Source: Myxococcales bacterium
GTDB lineage: Bacteria > Myxococcota_A > Polyangia > Haliangiales > Haliangiaceae
NCBI GenBank assembly: GCA_016717005.1
Contig: JADJUF010000012.1
Location: 62,001 to 126,000, forward strand
Length of the DNA stretch: 64,000 bases
Direction: 5' to 3'
Shown: positions 1-7,620 of the stretch, one piece after another
Numbering within the stretch: position 1 is the stretch's first letter
Layout of the letters: each line of letters begins with the position of its first letter
Translations under genes and position numbers: made by a program
Notes under the pieces: generated by a model
Databases searched by the model: none
Told to the model about the DNA's origin: nothing
Seen by the model: the letters and a program-made list of their open reading frames with translations, nothing else

Positions 1-1
1 G

Positions 2-136
2 GTCGGCGCCCAGCGCCGGAACTGGAAGCACACGCTCGTGTCCGACGGCTTCATCATCCTGCGCCACCCCGACTGGCGCACGACGGTCGACCTGGCCAAC
101 CAGGTCGCGACCGAGATCACGATGTACGCGGAGTAG
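2..136 (+). CDS. 3' end of an unidentified gene
   Basis: Only the last 44 codons lie in the window; the frame is open from the left edge and ends at TAG 134-136. The visible tail contains SDGFIILRHPDWRTT and ends ATEITMYAE. I do not recognise a family in so short a piece. It converges on the minus-strand ligase gene that ends at 171, with 34 nt between them. That it is coding rests on the sensible composition and the convergent arrangement only. Confidence 0.5.
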   Translation, partial: VGAQRRNWKHTLVSDGFIILRHPDWRTTVDLANQVATEITMYAE

Positions 137-170
137 CGTCGCGCGGCGGCGGCGCCGGGCGCGACCGAGG

Positions 171-2270
171 TCACGACGTGGGCGGCGTCGGGTCGCTCGG
201 CGGCGGCGCCGGGTCGGCGGCGGGGGCCGCGGTCTGGCCGCGCGGTGTGTCGAGCGTGCGATCGGCGACGTCGTCATCGGGGCGCACGTCCGCGGCCGCG
301 GCGACGCGGTCGCCGGTGCGGTCGAGGCTGTCGCCGGTGCGGTCGGGGCCGTCGCGCGTGAGCTGCTCCTCGAGCATCTTCGACGCGATGTCCATGAAGT
401 CTTCCTCGGTGACGATGCCGACCAGGCGCTCGTTGTCGACCACCGGCAGGCACCCGACCTTGAGCCGCCGCATCAGCTGCAGCGCCTCGAGCGTGCGCGT
501 CGTCGGCGTGACCGTGGCCGGGTCGCGCTTCATGATCTCGGCGACCGGCGTGCGCCGGCACGAGCCGCCGTTCATGATGAAGCGCAGGACCGCGCGGTGG
601 GTGACGACGCCGACGAGGCGGTGGTCGCGGTCCTCGACCGGCACCTGGCGGATGCGCTCCCAGATCATCAGGTTGGCGACGACCTCGATCGCGTCGTCGG
701 CCTGGACCGTGAACAGGTCGCTGGTCATGTAGTGATCGACCCGGCGGTAGTTCGAGCCGCGGACGTGGGCCTCGTCGAGCCGGGCCCGCTCCCACTCGGC
801 CACCGGCCGGCCGGTGCCCTGCCGCGCCACGGTCGCGGCGACGACCGCGTTGGCGCGCTCGGCCGGGGTCGAGCGATCGCGCAGCGAGTTCCACGACGAG
901 ATCTGCCAGCGCGCGCCGGTCCGGGCGGTCTTGACCCGCTCCTCGATCACGCCCAGGTAGCGGCTGACGTCGGCGGGCGCGACGCCCTGGCGGCGCAGGC
1001 CGGCCTGGGCCAGCGGCAGCAGGCGCTCGAGCATCAGCTCGCGGGCCGAGATGTCCTCGTGATCGAGCCAGGTGAAGTTGGCGGTGATGCCCTCGCGCGC
1101 GGCGGTGTAGAAGTTGGCGCCGGCCTGATCGAAGTCCATGCGGCGCGGGATGTCGTCCTCGCGCGCGCCCATCTCGACCATCAGGCCGCACCACAGCGCG
1201 GCGTTGGCGACCTCGTCGAGCGTGCTCGGCCCGGCCGGCATGATCCGGTTCTCGATCCGCAGGTGCGGCTTGCCGTCGCTGATGCCGTAGCAGGCGCGGT
1301 TCCAGCGGTAGATCGTGCCGTTGTGCAGGCGCAGCGCCTTGAGCTGCGGGACCTCGCCGCGCGCGAGCATCGCCATCGGATCCTCGTCGAGGTCAGTGCC
1401 GACCAGCGGCCGGAACCGGGCGATGTCCTCCTTGAAGATCTCGCTGACCGACTGCCGGACCCAGCGGGTGCCGAAGTTGACCCGGGCCTCGGTCTCGCGC
1501 AGGTGGCCGCCGTGGTTGCGGGTGTCGACCGCCTGCCGGAACAGCGCGATGCGGGTCTCGGCCCACAGCCGCTTGCCGAACAGGATGGGCGAGTTCGACG
1601 ACACCGACATCAGCGGCCCGGCCAGCAGCTGGGCCAGGTTGTAGTAGCGCGCGAACTCGGCCGGGCTCACCTGCAGGTGGACCTGGAAGCTCGAGTTGCA
1701 GGCCTCGAGCATCACCGAGTCGTGCTCGATGATCAGCTCGTCGAGGCCGTTGATCGAGAAGTCGAAGCGGCCGTTGCGCAGCTCGGTCAGGACCTTGTTG
1801 AGCTGCTGGTAGCGCGCGCTCGGGACCATGCCGTCGAGGCCGAGGTGGCGCTTGCCCATCGTCGGCAGGATGCCCATGAGCACGACGTCCATGCCGAGCT
1901 CGCGGGCCGCGGTCCGGGCCTTGCCCACGAGCAGGTCGAGCTGGGCGTGGAGCAGCGACAGGCCGTCGCCGGTGAACACCTGCGGATCGCAGTTGGCCTC
2001 GAGCTGGAACTGGCCGAGCTCGGTGGTGTAGTGCGGATCGGGCTTGAGCTTGTCGAGCAGCGCCAGCACGCCGTTGGCCGGCGCCCACTGGTCGTCGATC
2101 AGGAACATCTCCTGCTCGGCGCCGATCCGCCGGACGTCGGTCTCGAAGCGGTTCTCGGCGATCATGCGCTCGAGCGCGCGCAGGTCGGCGATGACCGCGC
2201 TGGTGAAGGCGCGCTGGCGCTCGGCGTCGAGCGCCCCGTCGGTGTTCTTGTGATCGCGCGTCGAGGTCAT
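171..2270 (-). CDS. GCS2-type carboxylate-amine ligase fused to a CBS-domain pair
   Basis: 699 aa. Residues about 30-420 match the glutamate-cysteine ligase (GCS2) fold, which joins a carboxylate to an amine using ATP. Visible signatures are GAEQEMFL, then ELGQFQLEANC, then ACNSSFQVHLQV. Residues about 510-625 hold two CBS repeats (VDHYMTSDLFTV with LVGVVTHRAVL; VAEIMKRDPATV with LVGIVTEEDFM), which in other proteins bind adenine nucleotides. The last ~70 residues are Asp/Thr/Pro-rich and look disordered. The ATG at 2270 is chosen because it overlaps the upstream stop as ATGA; an in-frame start at 2333 would lie inside the upstream gene. Last gene of the glgA-led operon. The true substrates are unknown, so calling it glutamate-cysteine ligase would be over-specific. 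Confidence 0.85.
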   Translation of the reverse strand: MTSTRDHKNTDGALDAERQRAFTSAVIADLRALERMIAENRFETDVRRIGAEQEMFLIDDQWAPANGVLALLDKLKPDPHYTTELGQFQLEANCDPQVFTGDGLSLLHAQLDLLVGKARTAARELGMDVVLMGILPTMGKRHLGLDGMVPSARYQQLNKVLTELRNGRFDFSINGLDELIIEHDSVMLEACNSSFQVHLQVSPAEFARYYNLAQLLAGPLMSVSSNSPILFGKRLWAETRIALFRQAVDTRNHGGHLRETEARVNFGTRWVRQSVSEIFKEDIARFRPLVGTDLDEDPMAMLARGEVPQLKALRLHNGTIYRWNRACYGISDGKPHLRIENRIMPAGPSTLDEVANAALWCGLMVEMGAREDDIPRRMDFDQAGANFYTAAREGITANFTWLDHEDISARELMLERLLPLAQAGLRRQGVAPADVSRYLGVIEERVKTARTGARWQISSWNSLRDRSTPAERANAVVAATVARQGTGRPVAEWERARLDEAHVRGSNYRRVDHYMTSDLFTVQADDAIEVVANLMIWERIRQVPVEDRDHRLVGVVTHRAVLRFIMNGGSCRRTPVAEIMKRDPATVTPTTRTLEALQLMRRLKVGCLPVVDNERLVGIVTEEDFMDIASKMLEEQLTRDGPDRTGDSLDRTGDRVAAAADVRPDDDVADRTLDTPRGQTAAPAADPAPPPSDPTPPTS

Positions 2271-3025
2271 CGCGCCCCCTCCCGCAGCCACTGCTCGAGC
2301 GTCTGCGGCAGCATCTTGCGCCAGGTCACCCAATCATGATGCCAGTCCGGGCCCCACGAATCGACCTTGTTGGGGATGCCCTGGCGGCCCAGCACCTTGG
2401 CCAGGTTCCACGACTCGCCGATGTCCTCGGCCTTGCCCTCGCCCGAGACGATGTGGACGTAGCGGGTCCGCAGCACCTCGAGGTGGCGGCCGCCCAGGGT
2501 CGGCACGAAGTGCAGCGGCGACGACACCCAGAAGTGGTCGGTGAACTCGCGGGCGTCGTAGAACCGGCGCAGGTCGTAGGTGCCGCTCATCGCGATCGCG
2601 CGGGTGAAGACGTCGGGGAAGCGGCACACGACCGAGGCGGCGTGGAACGCGCCGATCGACGCGCCCGCGGTCCAGATCGGCAGGTCGGCGCTCTTGCAGT
2701 CGGCGCGGATCGCCGGCGCGACCTCGTGGCGGACGTACTGCTGGAACTGGTTCTGCAGCCACATCTGGTGCGCGGGCGCGCCCTCGCGGGCCAGGAGCGC
2801 GCGGCCGGCGACCGAGTCGCACGAGTAGACCTTGAGCCGGCCGGCGTCGAGCAGCGGCGCCAGCGCGTCCAACATCTGGAAGCGCTCGACCTCCTCGGCG
2901 TCGCCGCCCGCGGTCGGGAACAGCAGCAGCGGCTGCCCGATCGTCCCCCACTTGACCAGCGTCACCTCGCGCTCGACCCGCTCGCTGCGCCAGCGCGCGA
3001 CGACCTTGTCGCCGCGCTCAGCCAC
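2267..3025 (-). CDS. alpha/beta-hydrolase fold esterase
   Basis: 252 aa, no signal peptide, so probably cytoplasmic. The nucleophile elbow is GASIGAF near residue 121, and a likely catalytic His lies in WHHDWVTW near 230. The overall pattern (short core, GxSxG, His close to the C-terminus) is that of the putative-esterase family that includes esterase D and the Fes/IroE enzymes. It overlaps the upstream ATP-grasp gene by 8 nt and the downstream ligase gene by ATGA, so it is translationally coupled on both sides. It could cleave an ester or amide made by the ligases of this operon. Its substrate cannot be read from the sequence. Confidence 0.8.
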   Translation of the reverse strand: MAERGDKVVARWRSERVEREVTLVKWGTIGQPLLLFPTAGGDAEEVERFQMLDALAPLLDAGRLKVYSCDSVAGRALLAREGAPAHQMWLQNQFQQYVRHEVAPAIRADCKSADLPIWTAGASIGAFHAASVVCRFPDVFTRAIAMSGTYDLRRFYDAREFTDHFWVSSPLHFVPTLGGRHLEVLRTRYVHIVSGEGKAEDIGESWNLAKVLGRQGIPNKVDSWGPDWHHDWVTWRKMLPQTLEQWLREGAR

Positions 3026-4268
3026 GGCGGCCCCCGGCGGTGTCCGCGCGCCACGCCTGGATGCGGCGCCAGAACAGCTCGGTGAACGGCTCGACCTCGT
3101 GCTTCGGGAACAGCGCCGCGACCTTGGCCCGGACCGCGGCCTTGGCGACGTCGGTGCCGAAGAAGTCCCAGGCGATCTCGTCGAGGTGGCCGAGGTGCGT
3201 GGCGCAGAACTCCTCGAACCGATCGGTCTCGAACCGCTCGGCCGCGATCGCGGCGTAGGCCCGGAGCTTGTCGCGGTACGGGCGGTCGCGGTCGGCGGCG
3301 ACCTCGTAGAACGGCCCCCAGTCGAGGTTCTTGCGCATCGGCCGCTTGGTGACCGCGCAGAAGATCGACCAGCGCAGGTTGGCCTTGATCAGCCACGGGA
3401 AGTGGCGGTGCAGCGAGGTCACCTGCGAGTCGGGGCACGGGTTCGCGAAGTCGATCGGGAACCAGGCGCCGCCCTTGCGCAGCGCCTCGCACGAGTTGAA
3501 GTCCCAGCCGAAAAACGCGTTGATCGTGAGCGTCGTGTCGCGCAGGAGCTCGGCCTCGTCGTCGCTGACGAAGTCGGTGGCCTGGGTGTAGCGGTCGTGG
3601 AGCGCGGCGTCGGGGTCGTACTTGACCAAGTAGGTCTGGGGGCCCAGGCCGATGCAGCGCACGAAGCTGTCGAACGGGTGGACCGCGGCCTGCAAGTGCA
3701 TGACGCTCTTGCCGCTCTCCTCGTACCGGGCCCGGAGCGCGGCCTCGTCGGCGCAGCGGCTGACGGCGCGCCAGCCGCCGCCGTCGTACGGCTTCATGAA
3801 CAGCGGGTACCCGAGCTGCTGGCCGATCGCGCGCAGGTCGAACAGCTTGGCGTAGCGCTTGAGCGTCGGCGCCAGATCCGGCAGCGGCTCGTAGTCCTTG
3901 GGCGGCACCATCCACGTGTCGGGGATGGGCATGCCCAGCGCCATCATCGCGCAGTACGAGGTGTGCTTCTCGTTGGACTGCACCGACCACGGGTTGTTGA
4001 GGACGTAGAGGCCGTCCATGACGATGGCCTTTTTGATCCACTCGCGGCTGGTGTGGTACCAGTGGGTCAGGCGATCGAGGACGACGTCGTAGCGGCACGG
4101 CTGCCGCAGATCGAACGGCTCGATGCTGACGCGCTCGACCTTGACCTCGACCGTGTCGCCTTGCCACGGGATCGCGAGGTCGAGCTTGCCGAGGATCTGC
4201 TCGTAGCAGATGGGCCAGCAGATGTCGGCGCCCAGGGACAGACCGATCGTGCGGGTGACGGTGGCCAT
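3018..4268 (-). CDS. ATP-grasp carboxylate-amine ligase
   Basis: 416 aa. The ATP-grasp signatures are YPLFMKPYDGGGWRAV at about residues 150-165 (lysine and glycine-rich loop contacting ATP) and PIDFANPCPD near 272 (acidic/Asn metal ligands). The N-terminal ~120 residues form the usual pre-ATP-grasp half, including LDRLTHWYHTSREWIKKA. ATP-grasp enzymes of this type activate a carboxylate as an acyl phosphate and couple it to an amine. Its own start is 11 nt after the stop of the Fes-like esterase, and its end overlaps the next esterase by 8 nt. It is the second of two ATP-grasp ligases in one operon. Product unknown. Confidence 0.82.
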   Translation of the reverse strand: MATVTRTIGLSLGADICWPICYEQILGKLDLAIPWQGDTVEVKVERVSIEPFDLRQPCRYDVVLDRLTHWYHTSREWIKKAIVMDGLYVLNNPWSVQSNEKHTSYCAMMALGMPIPDTWMVPPKDYEPLPDLAPTLKRYAKLFDLRAIGQQLGYPLFMKPYDGGGWRAVSRCADEAALRARYEESGKSVMHLQAAVHPFDSFVRCIGLGPQTYLVKYDPDAALHDRYTQATDFVSDDEAELLRDTTLTINAFFGWDFNSCEALRKGGAWFPIDFANPCPDSQVTSLHRHFPWLIKANLRWSIFCAVTKRPMRKNLDWGPFYEVAADRDRPYRDKLRAYAAIAAERFETDRFEEFCATHLGHLDEIAWDFFGTDVAKAAVRAKVAALFPKHEVEPFTELFWRRIQAWRADTAGGRRG

Positions 4269-4279
4269 GCTCTTCTAGC

Positions 4280-5416
4280 CTACTCGTAGACGAGGAGGAA
4301 CGGGCCCGGCAGCAGCCACGACAACGCGTCGCGCAGCCGATCGCGCCAGTTCTCCCAGTTGTGGCCGTCGCGGGCTTCCACGTAGCGGACGTCCATGCCT
4401 GTGCCGAGCAGCATCGGCACCAGCGATCGGTTCTCGTAGATCAGCGACTCGTACATGCCGCAGCTGACGAAGACCCGCTCGGACACCGCGGTCGGCTCGG
4501 CCCGGAACCGGTTCATGAACGCGACCACCGGATCGAACAGCGGGCCGCGGTGGTTGCGGTCGCCGATGTCGGTGAACGCGAAGCTGCCCGACTGCAAGAG
4601 CAGCCGGCCGTAGAAGCCGGGGTAGCGGCACGCCGTCGACAGCGCCGCGACCGCGCCGAAGCTGGCGCCCATCAGGCACCGGCTCTGGGGCACGGCCTCG
4701 AGCGGGAAGGTCCGCTCGACGAACGGCACCAGCTCCTCGGTCACGTACCGGGCGTGGCGCTCGTCGTCGGCGTACTCGCGCAGGCGATCGGGCGAGCTCG
4801 TGAACACGACGATCGCGTCGGCGACCTCGAGCCGATCGGTCAGGTTGTCGAGGATCGTGCCCATCGACGCGTAGCGCAGGTAGTCGTGGCCGTCGTGGAC
4901 GACCAGCAGCGGGTAGCGGCGGCTGCGCTGGAACCGGGCCGGCACGTACAGGCCGAAGCTGCGGCGTCCGAACGTGCGCGAGTCGAGGAAGATCTCGTCG
5001 AGCCGGCCCGGCGGCGCGGTCCGATCGTGGCGGATCCACTCGGGCACCTCGTAGCCGGTGCCGTGGGCGACCGAGTTGGCGCCGAACGGATCGCGGGCCA
5101 GGGCCTTGTTGAGCGGATCCTGGATCCACTCGCCGTGGCCGTGGCGCACGATCTCGAGCTTGTACTCGACGCGCGAGCCCGCCGGCAGCTGCATCGTCAG
5201 GTGCCAGACGTCGGTGTCGGCGACCCGCGCCAGCGACTGCGACGACGGCAGGCCGAACACCCAGTGCTTGAGGTGCACCGCCTCGGCGTCGCCGCGCCAG
5301 ACGAACGTGATCGACGGGCCGACCACGACCGGGAACTTGTGGCGCGCGAACCAGGCGTTGACCGCCTCGCGGGTGCGCGGCCCGGCCTCGAGCTCGGCGA
5401 TCGCGCCGGCGCTCAC
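4280..5416 (-). CDS. Fes-like esterase with N-terminal E-set (CBM48-like) domain
   Basis: 378 aa. Residues about 1-130 resemble the Ig-like E-set domain found before enterochelin esterases and glucan-branching enzymes (FVWRGDAEAVHLKHWV and WIQDPLNKALARDPFGAN). The C-terminal ~230 residues are an alpha/beta hydrolase with nucleophile elbow GASFGA near 250 and catalytic His in DGHNWENWRDRL near 350, the usual D-x-H-x-W-x-x-W arrangement of the Fes group. No signal peptide. The GTG at 5416 is chosen because it overlaps the upstream stop (GTGA); a longer in-frame reading would run through the upstream gene. Siderophore genes are absent, so a ferric-siderophore role is not supported; a glucan-linked ester is as likely given glgA in the same operon. 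Confidence 0.82.
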   Translation of the reverse strand: MSAGAIAELEAGPRTREAVNAWFARHKFPVVVGPSITFVWRGDAEAVHLKHWVFGLPSSQSLARVADTDVWHLTMQLPAGSRVEYKLEIVRHGHGEWIQDPLNKALARDPFGANSVAHGTGYEVPEWIRHDRTAPPGRLDEIFLDSRTFGRRSFGLYVPARFQRSRRYPLLVVHDGHDYLRYASMGTILDNLTDRLEVADAIVVFTSSPDRLREYADDERHARYVTEELVPFVERTFPLEAVPQSRCLMGASFGAVAALSTACRYPGFYGRLLLQSGSFAFTDIGDRNHRGPLFDPVVAFMNRFRAEPTAVSERVFVSCGMYESLIYENRSLVPMLLGTGMDVRYVEARDGHNWENWRDRLRDALSWLLPGPFLLVYE

Positions 5417-6399
5417 TGCGGCACCTCGTCGATGCTGTCGCTGGCGGCCTCGGCCCACGGGTCCGGGCGGCGGTGGGTCCAGGCCGGGTCGACGACGCCG
5501 TCGGCGCGGAGCAGGCCGCCGTGGCCGCCGATCAGCGCGCCGCCCTCGAACTCGAGCTCGGCGCCGAGGTCCATGCCGACGCACAGGGCCGGGGCCATCC
5601 GGCGCGCGAACCGCGCGATCGCCGGGCCGGTGTCGGGGCGCAGCCGGCGGCTGGGATCGGGCATGACCACGACCCCGGGCGCGCGCCCGAGGCCGGCGTC
5701 GAGCAGCTGCGCGATGTCGGAGCCGTACGGCGGGTAGTCGTGATAGAGGACGATGCGGTCGGTGAGCACCATCGCGCCGGCGCCCCACGCGATCAAGAGC
5801 TTGCCGGCGGCCAGGCCCAGCAGGTCGAACAGCTCGAGCCGGTTGTGCAAGGACGCGACGTGGCCGCCGGCGATGACGACGGCCTCGACCGGGGCCAGCA
5901 GCGCCGCCAGCTCGGCCCGGTGGCGCGCCACCACCGGCCGCTCGGTCGGGTGCCACAGCGCCGCGAACGCGGTCCGGACCTGGCCGCACCGGATCAGGTG
6001 GTTGTCGTCGAGCTGCCGGAACTGGTCGACCGACACGGCGTCCTCGCCCTCGAGCAGCTCGGGCTCGAAGTAGCGCAGCGCGATCGTCCGGGCCGCGTCC
6101 TCGGTCTTCTCGAGCCGGACCCGGTAGCAGCTCTGCATGTGGCGGAGCAGCGACTGCCGCGCCTGGTACGCGGCGGTGAACGCGGGATCGTCGGCGAAGA
6201 CCGCGCCGGCGCGGGCGTGCAAGGCCAGGTTGACCGCGGGCACGCCGAGGGCCTCGACCAGCGCGGCGTCGTCGGCCTCGCGCTCCTGGTAGCCGGCTCG
6301 GACCATCGCCACCGGGCCGCGCAGGCCGCGCGCGCGCACGACCGCGCCGACGTCGGGCGTGGCGTGCTGCGAGCCGAGCACGATCAGATCGGCGGCCAT
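5413..6399 (-). CDS. peptidase S51 / class I amidotransferase-like protein lacking the nucleophile serine
   Basis: 328 aa. The central part follows the peptidase E/cyanophycinase layout: VVIAGGHVASLHNRLELFDL in place of the GGN loop, then LLIAWGAGAMVLTDRIVLYHD where S51 enzymes have W-S-A-G-A with serine as nucleophile. Here the serine position is glycine (WGAGA). It may therefore bind rather than cleave a peptide, or use a different residue. The N-terminal ~100 residues are not recognised. The start ATG at 6399 overlaps the preceding stop by one base (TGATG), and the end overlaps the GTG of the esterase. The context between an ATP-grasp ligase and an esterase fits a role with small peptide-like conjugates. 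Confidence 0.65.
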   Translation of the reverse strand: MAADLIVLGSQHATPDVGAVVRARGLRGPVAMVRAGYQEREADDAALVEALGVPAVNLALHARAGAVFADDPAFTAAYQARQSLLRHMQSCYRVRLEKTEDAARTIALRYFEPELLEGEDAVSVDQFRQLDDNHLIRCGQVRTAFAALWHPTERPVVARHRAELAALLAPVEAVVIAGGHVASLHNRLELFDLLGLAAGKLLIAWGAGAMVLTDRIVLYHDYPPYGSDIAQLLDAGLGRAPGVVVMPDPSRRLRPDTGPAIARFARRMAPALCVGMDLGAELEFEGGALIGGHGGLLRADGVVDPAWTHRRPDPWAEAASDSIDEVPQ

Positions 6400-7619
6400 C
6401 AGTGCGCGCGGACCTTCAGCGTGCGGCCGACCGCGTCGAGGATCTGCCGCAGGCGATCGTAGTCCTCGTGCTTCATCCGGACCCAGGCGTTGGCCATGTA
6501 GCCGGCCTCGACGCCCTGGGTCGGGGTGCCCGGCGGCGGCAGGTGCCAGTCGATCAGGTTGCCGCCGAACGCCTCGCGCACGGCCTCGACGCCGTCGTAG
6601 TGGCTGATCCGCCCGTCGCGGTCGGGGCGCAGCGCGATGATGCCGGCGCTGAACCGGCGCGACGGGCGCTGGCTGGGCCGGCCCGCGGCGATCAGCATCG
6701 CCCACTCGCGGTACAGGTCCATGTCGTTGGCGACGTTGTAGAGATCCCACGCGCGCACGCCTGGCGGCCGACAGCCGATCTCGGAGAACTTGAGGCCCTT
6801 GGGCCCGGCGAACCACTCCATGTGGGTGGCCGAGGTCTCGATGCCGAGCAGCTCGACGACCCGCTGGCCCATGGCCTTGACCTCGCGGTAGCCGTCGGCG
6901 CCGATGCGGTTGGTGGTGATGAACTGCGGCGAGATCCAGCGCGTGCGCATGGCCTCGAGCACGTTGGGGTAGTAGTGGGTCGCGAACTCGTGGACCACGC
7001 GGCCGCGGAGGGTCAGCGTGTCGAAGAAGCCCTCGTGGCCCTCGATGAACTCCTCGACCGCGATCGAGCGGCCGCGCTCGAGGTGGAGCGCCCGGGCCGC
7101 GGCCTCGAGCTCGCCGTCGGTGTCGACCCGGGCCGCGCCCGAGGCGCCGGCGCCGTCGCGCGGCTTGACCAGGATCGGGTAGCCGACGCGCTCGGCGAAC
7201 GCGCGCAGCTCGGCCATCGAGCCGGCCGCGGTCGAGGCCGCGCACGGCACGCCGCCGGCGCGCAGCACCTCCTTCATGGCCGGCTTGTCGCGGCACAGGA
7301 ACGCGGTCCGGACGCTGGTGCCGGGGATGCCGGCGGCCTCGCGCACGTGCGCGGTCGGCATGATGTGGGCCTCGACCGAGGCCTCGAGCCGATCGACGTG
7401 GGCGTGGCGCTGGATGAAGCGCACCGCGGCCAGCACCTGGGCCTGGTCGGTGACGTTGGTGACCTCCTCGTAGTGGGTCAGCCAGCGGCGCAGGTCGTCG
7501 TCGAGCGACGCCTTGCTGCCCTCGCCGATCGCGCTGATCGTCGCGCCGATCTCGGCCAGCGCGCGGATGAACTGCTTCTGGTTGGCGGGGAAGCGGGGCT
7601 CGATGAAGACGACGTGCAT
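6399..7619 (-). CDS. ATP-grasp ligase
   Basis: 406 aa. The biotin carboxylase/carbamoyl-phosphate-synthase-like arrangement is clear: N-terminal Rossmann-like half (MHVVFIEPRFPANQKQFIRA), ATP loop YPILVKPRDGAGASGAARV at about 142-160, acidic IAVEEFIEGHEGFFDT near 190, and metal-binding FSEIGCRPPG near 281. The family forms amide or ester bonds from carboxylic acids with ATP. A strong ribosome site (GGGAGGAG) sits just upstream of the ATG, inside the end of glgA, whose stop is one base away. Its substrate is unknown; the partner ligase is encoded three genes downstream. Confidence 0.85.
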   Translation of the reverse strand: MHVVFIEPRFPANQKQFIRALAEIGATISAIGEGSKASLDDDLRRWLTHYEEVTNVTDQAQVLAAVRFIQRHAHVDRLEASVEAHIMPTAHVREAAGIPGTSVRTAFLCRDKPAMKEVLRAGGVPCAASTAAGSMAELRAFAERVGYPILVKPRDGAGASGAARVDTDGELEAAARALHLERGRSIAVEEFIEGHEGFFDTLTLRGRVVHEFATHYYPNVLEAMRTRWISPQFITTNRIGADGYREVKAMGQRVVELLGIETSATHMEWFAGPKGLKFSEIGCRPPGVRAWDLYNVANDMDLYREWAMLIAAGRPSQRPSRRFSAGIIALRPDRDGRISHYDGVEAVREAFGGNLIDWHLPPPGTPTQGVEAGYMANAWVRMKHEDYDRLRQILDAVGRTLKVRAH

Positions 7620-7620
7620 G

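Noticed and set aside
4280..5416. Enterochelin (siderophore) esterase
   Set aside because: Fold matches, but there are no siderophore synthesis or TonB receptor genes and the operon is built of ligases and glgA; kept as Fes-like only.
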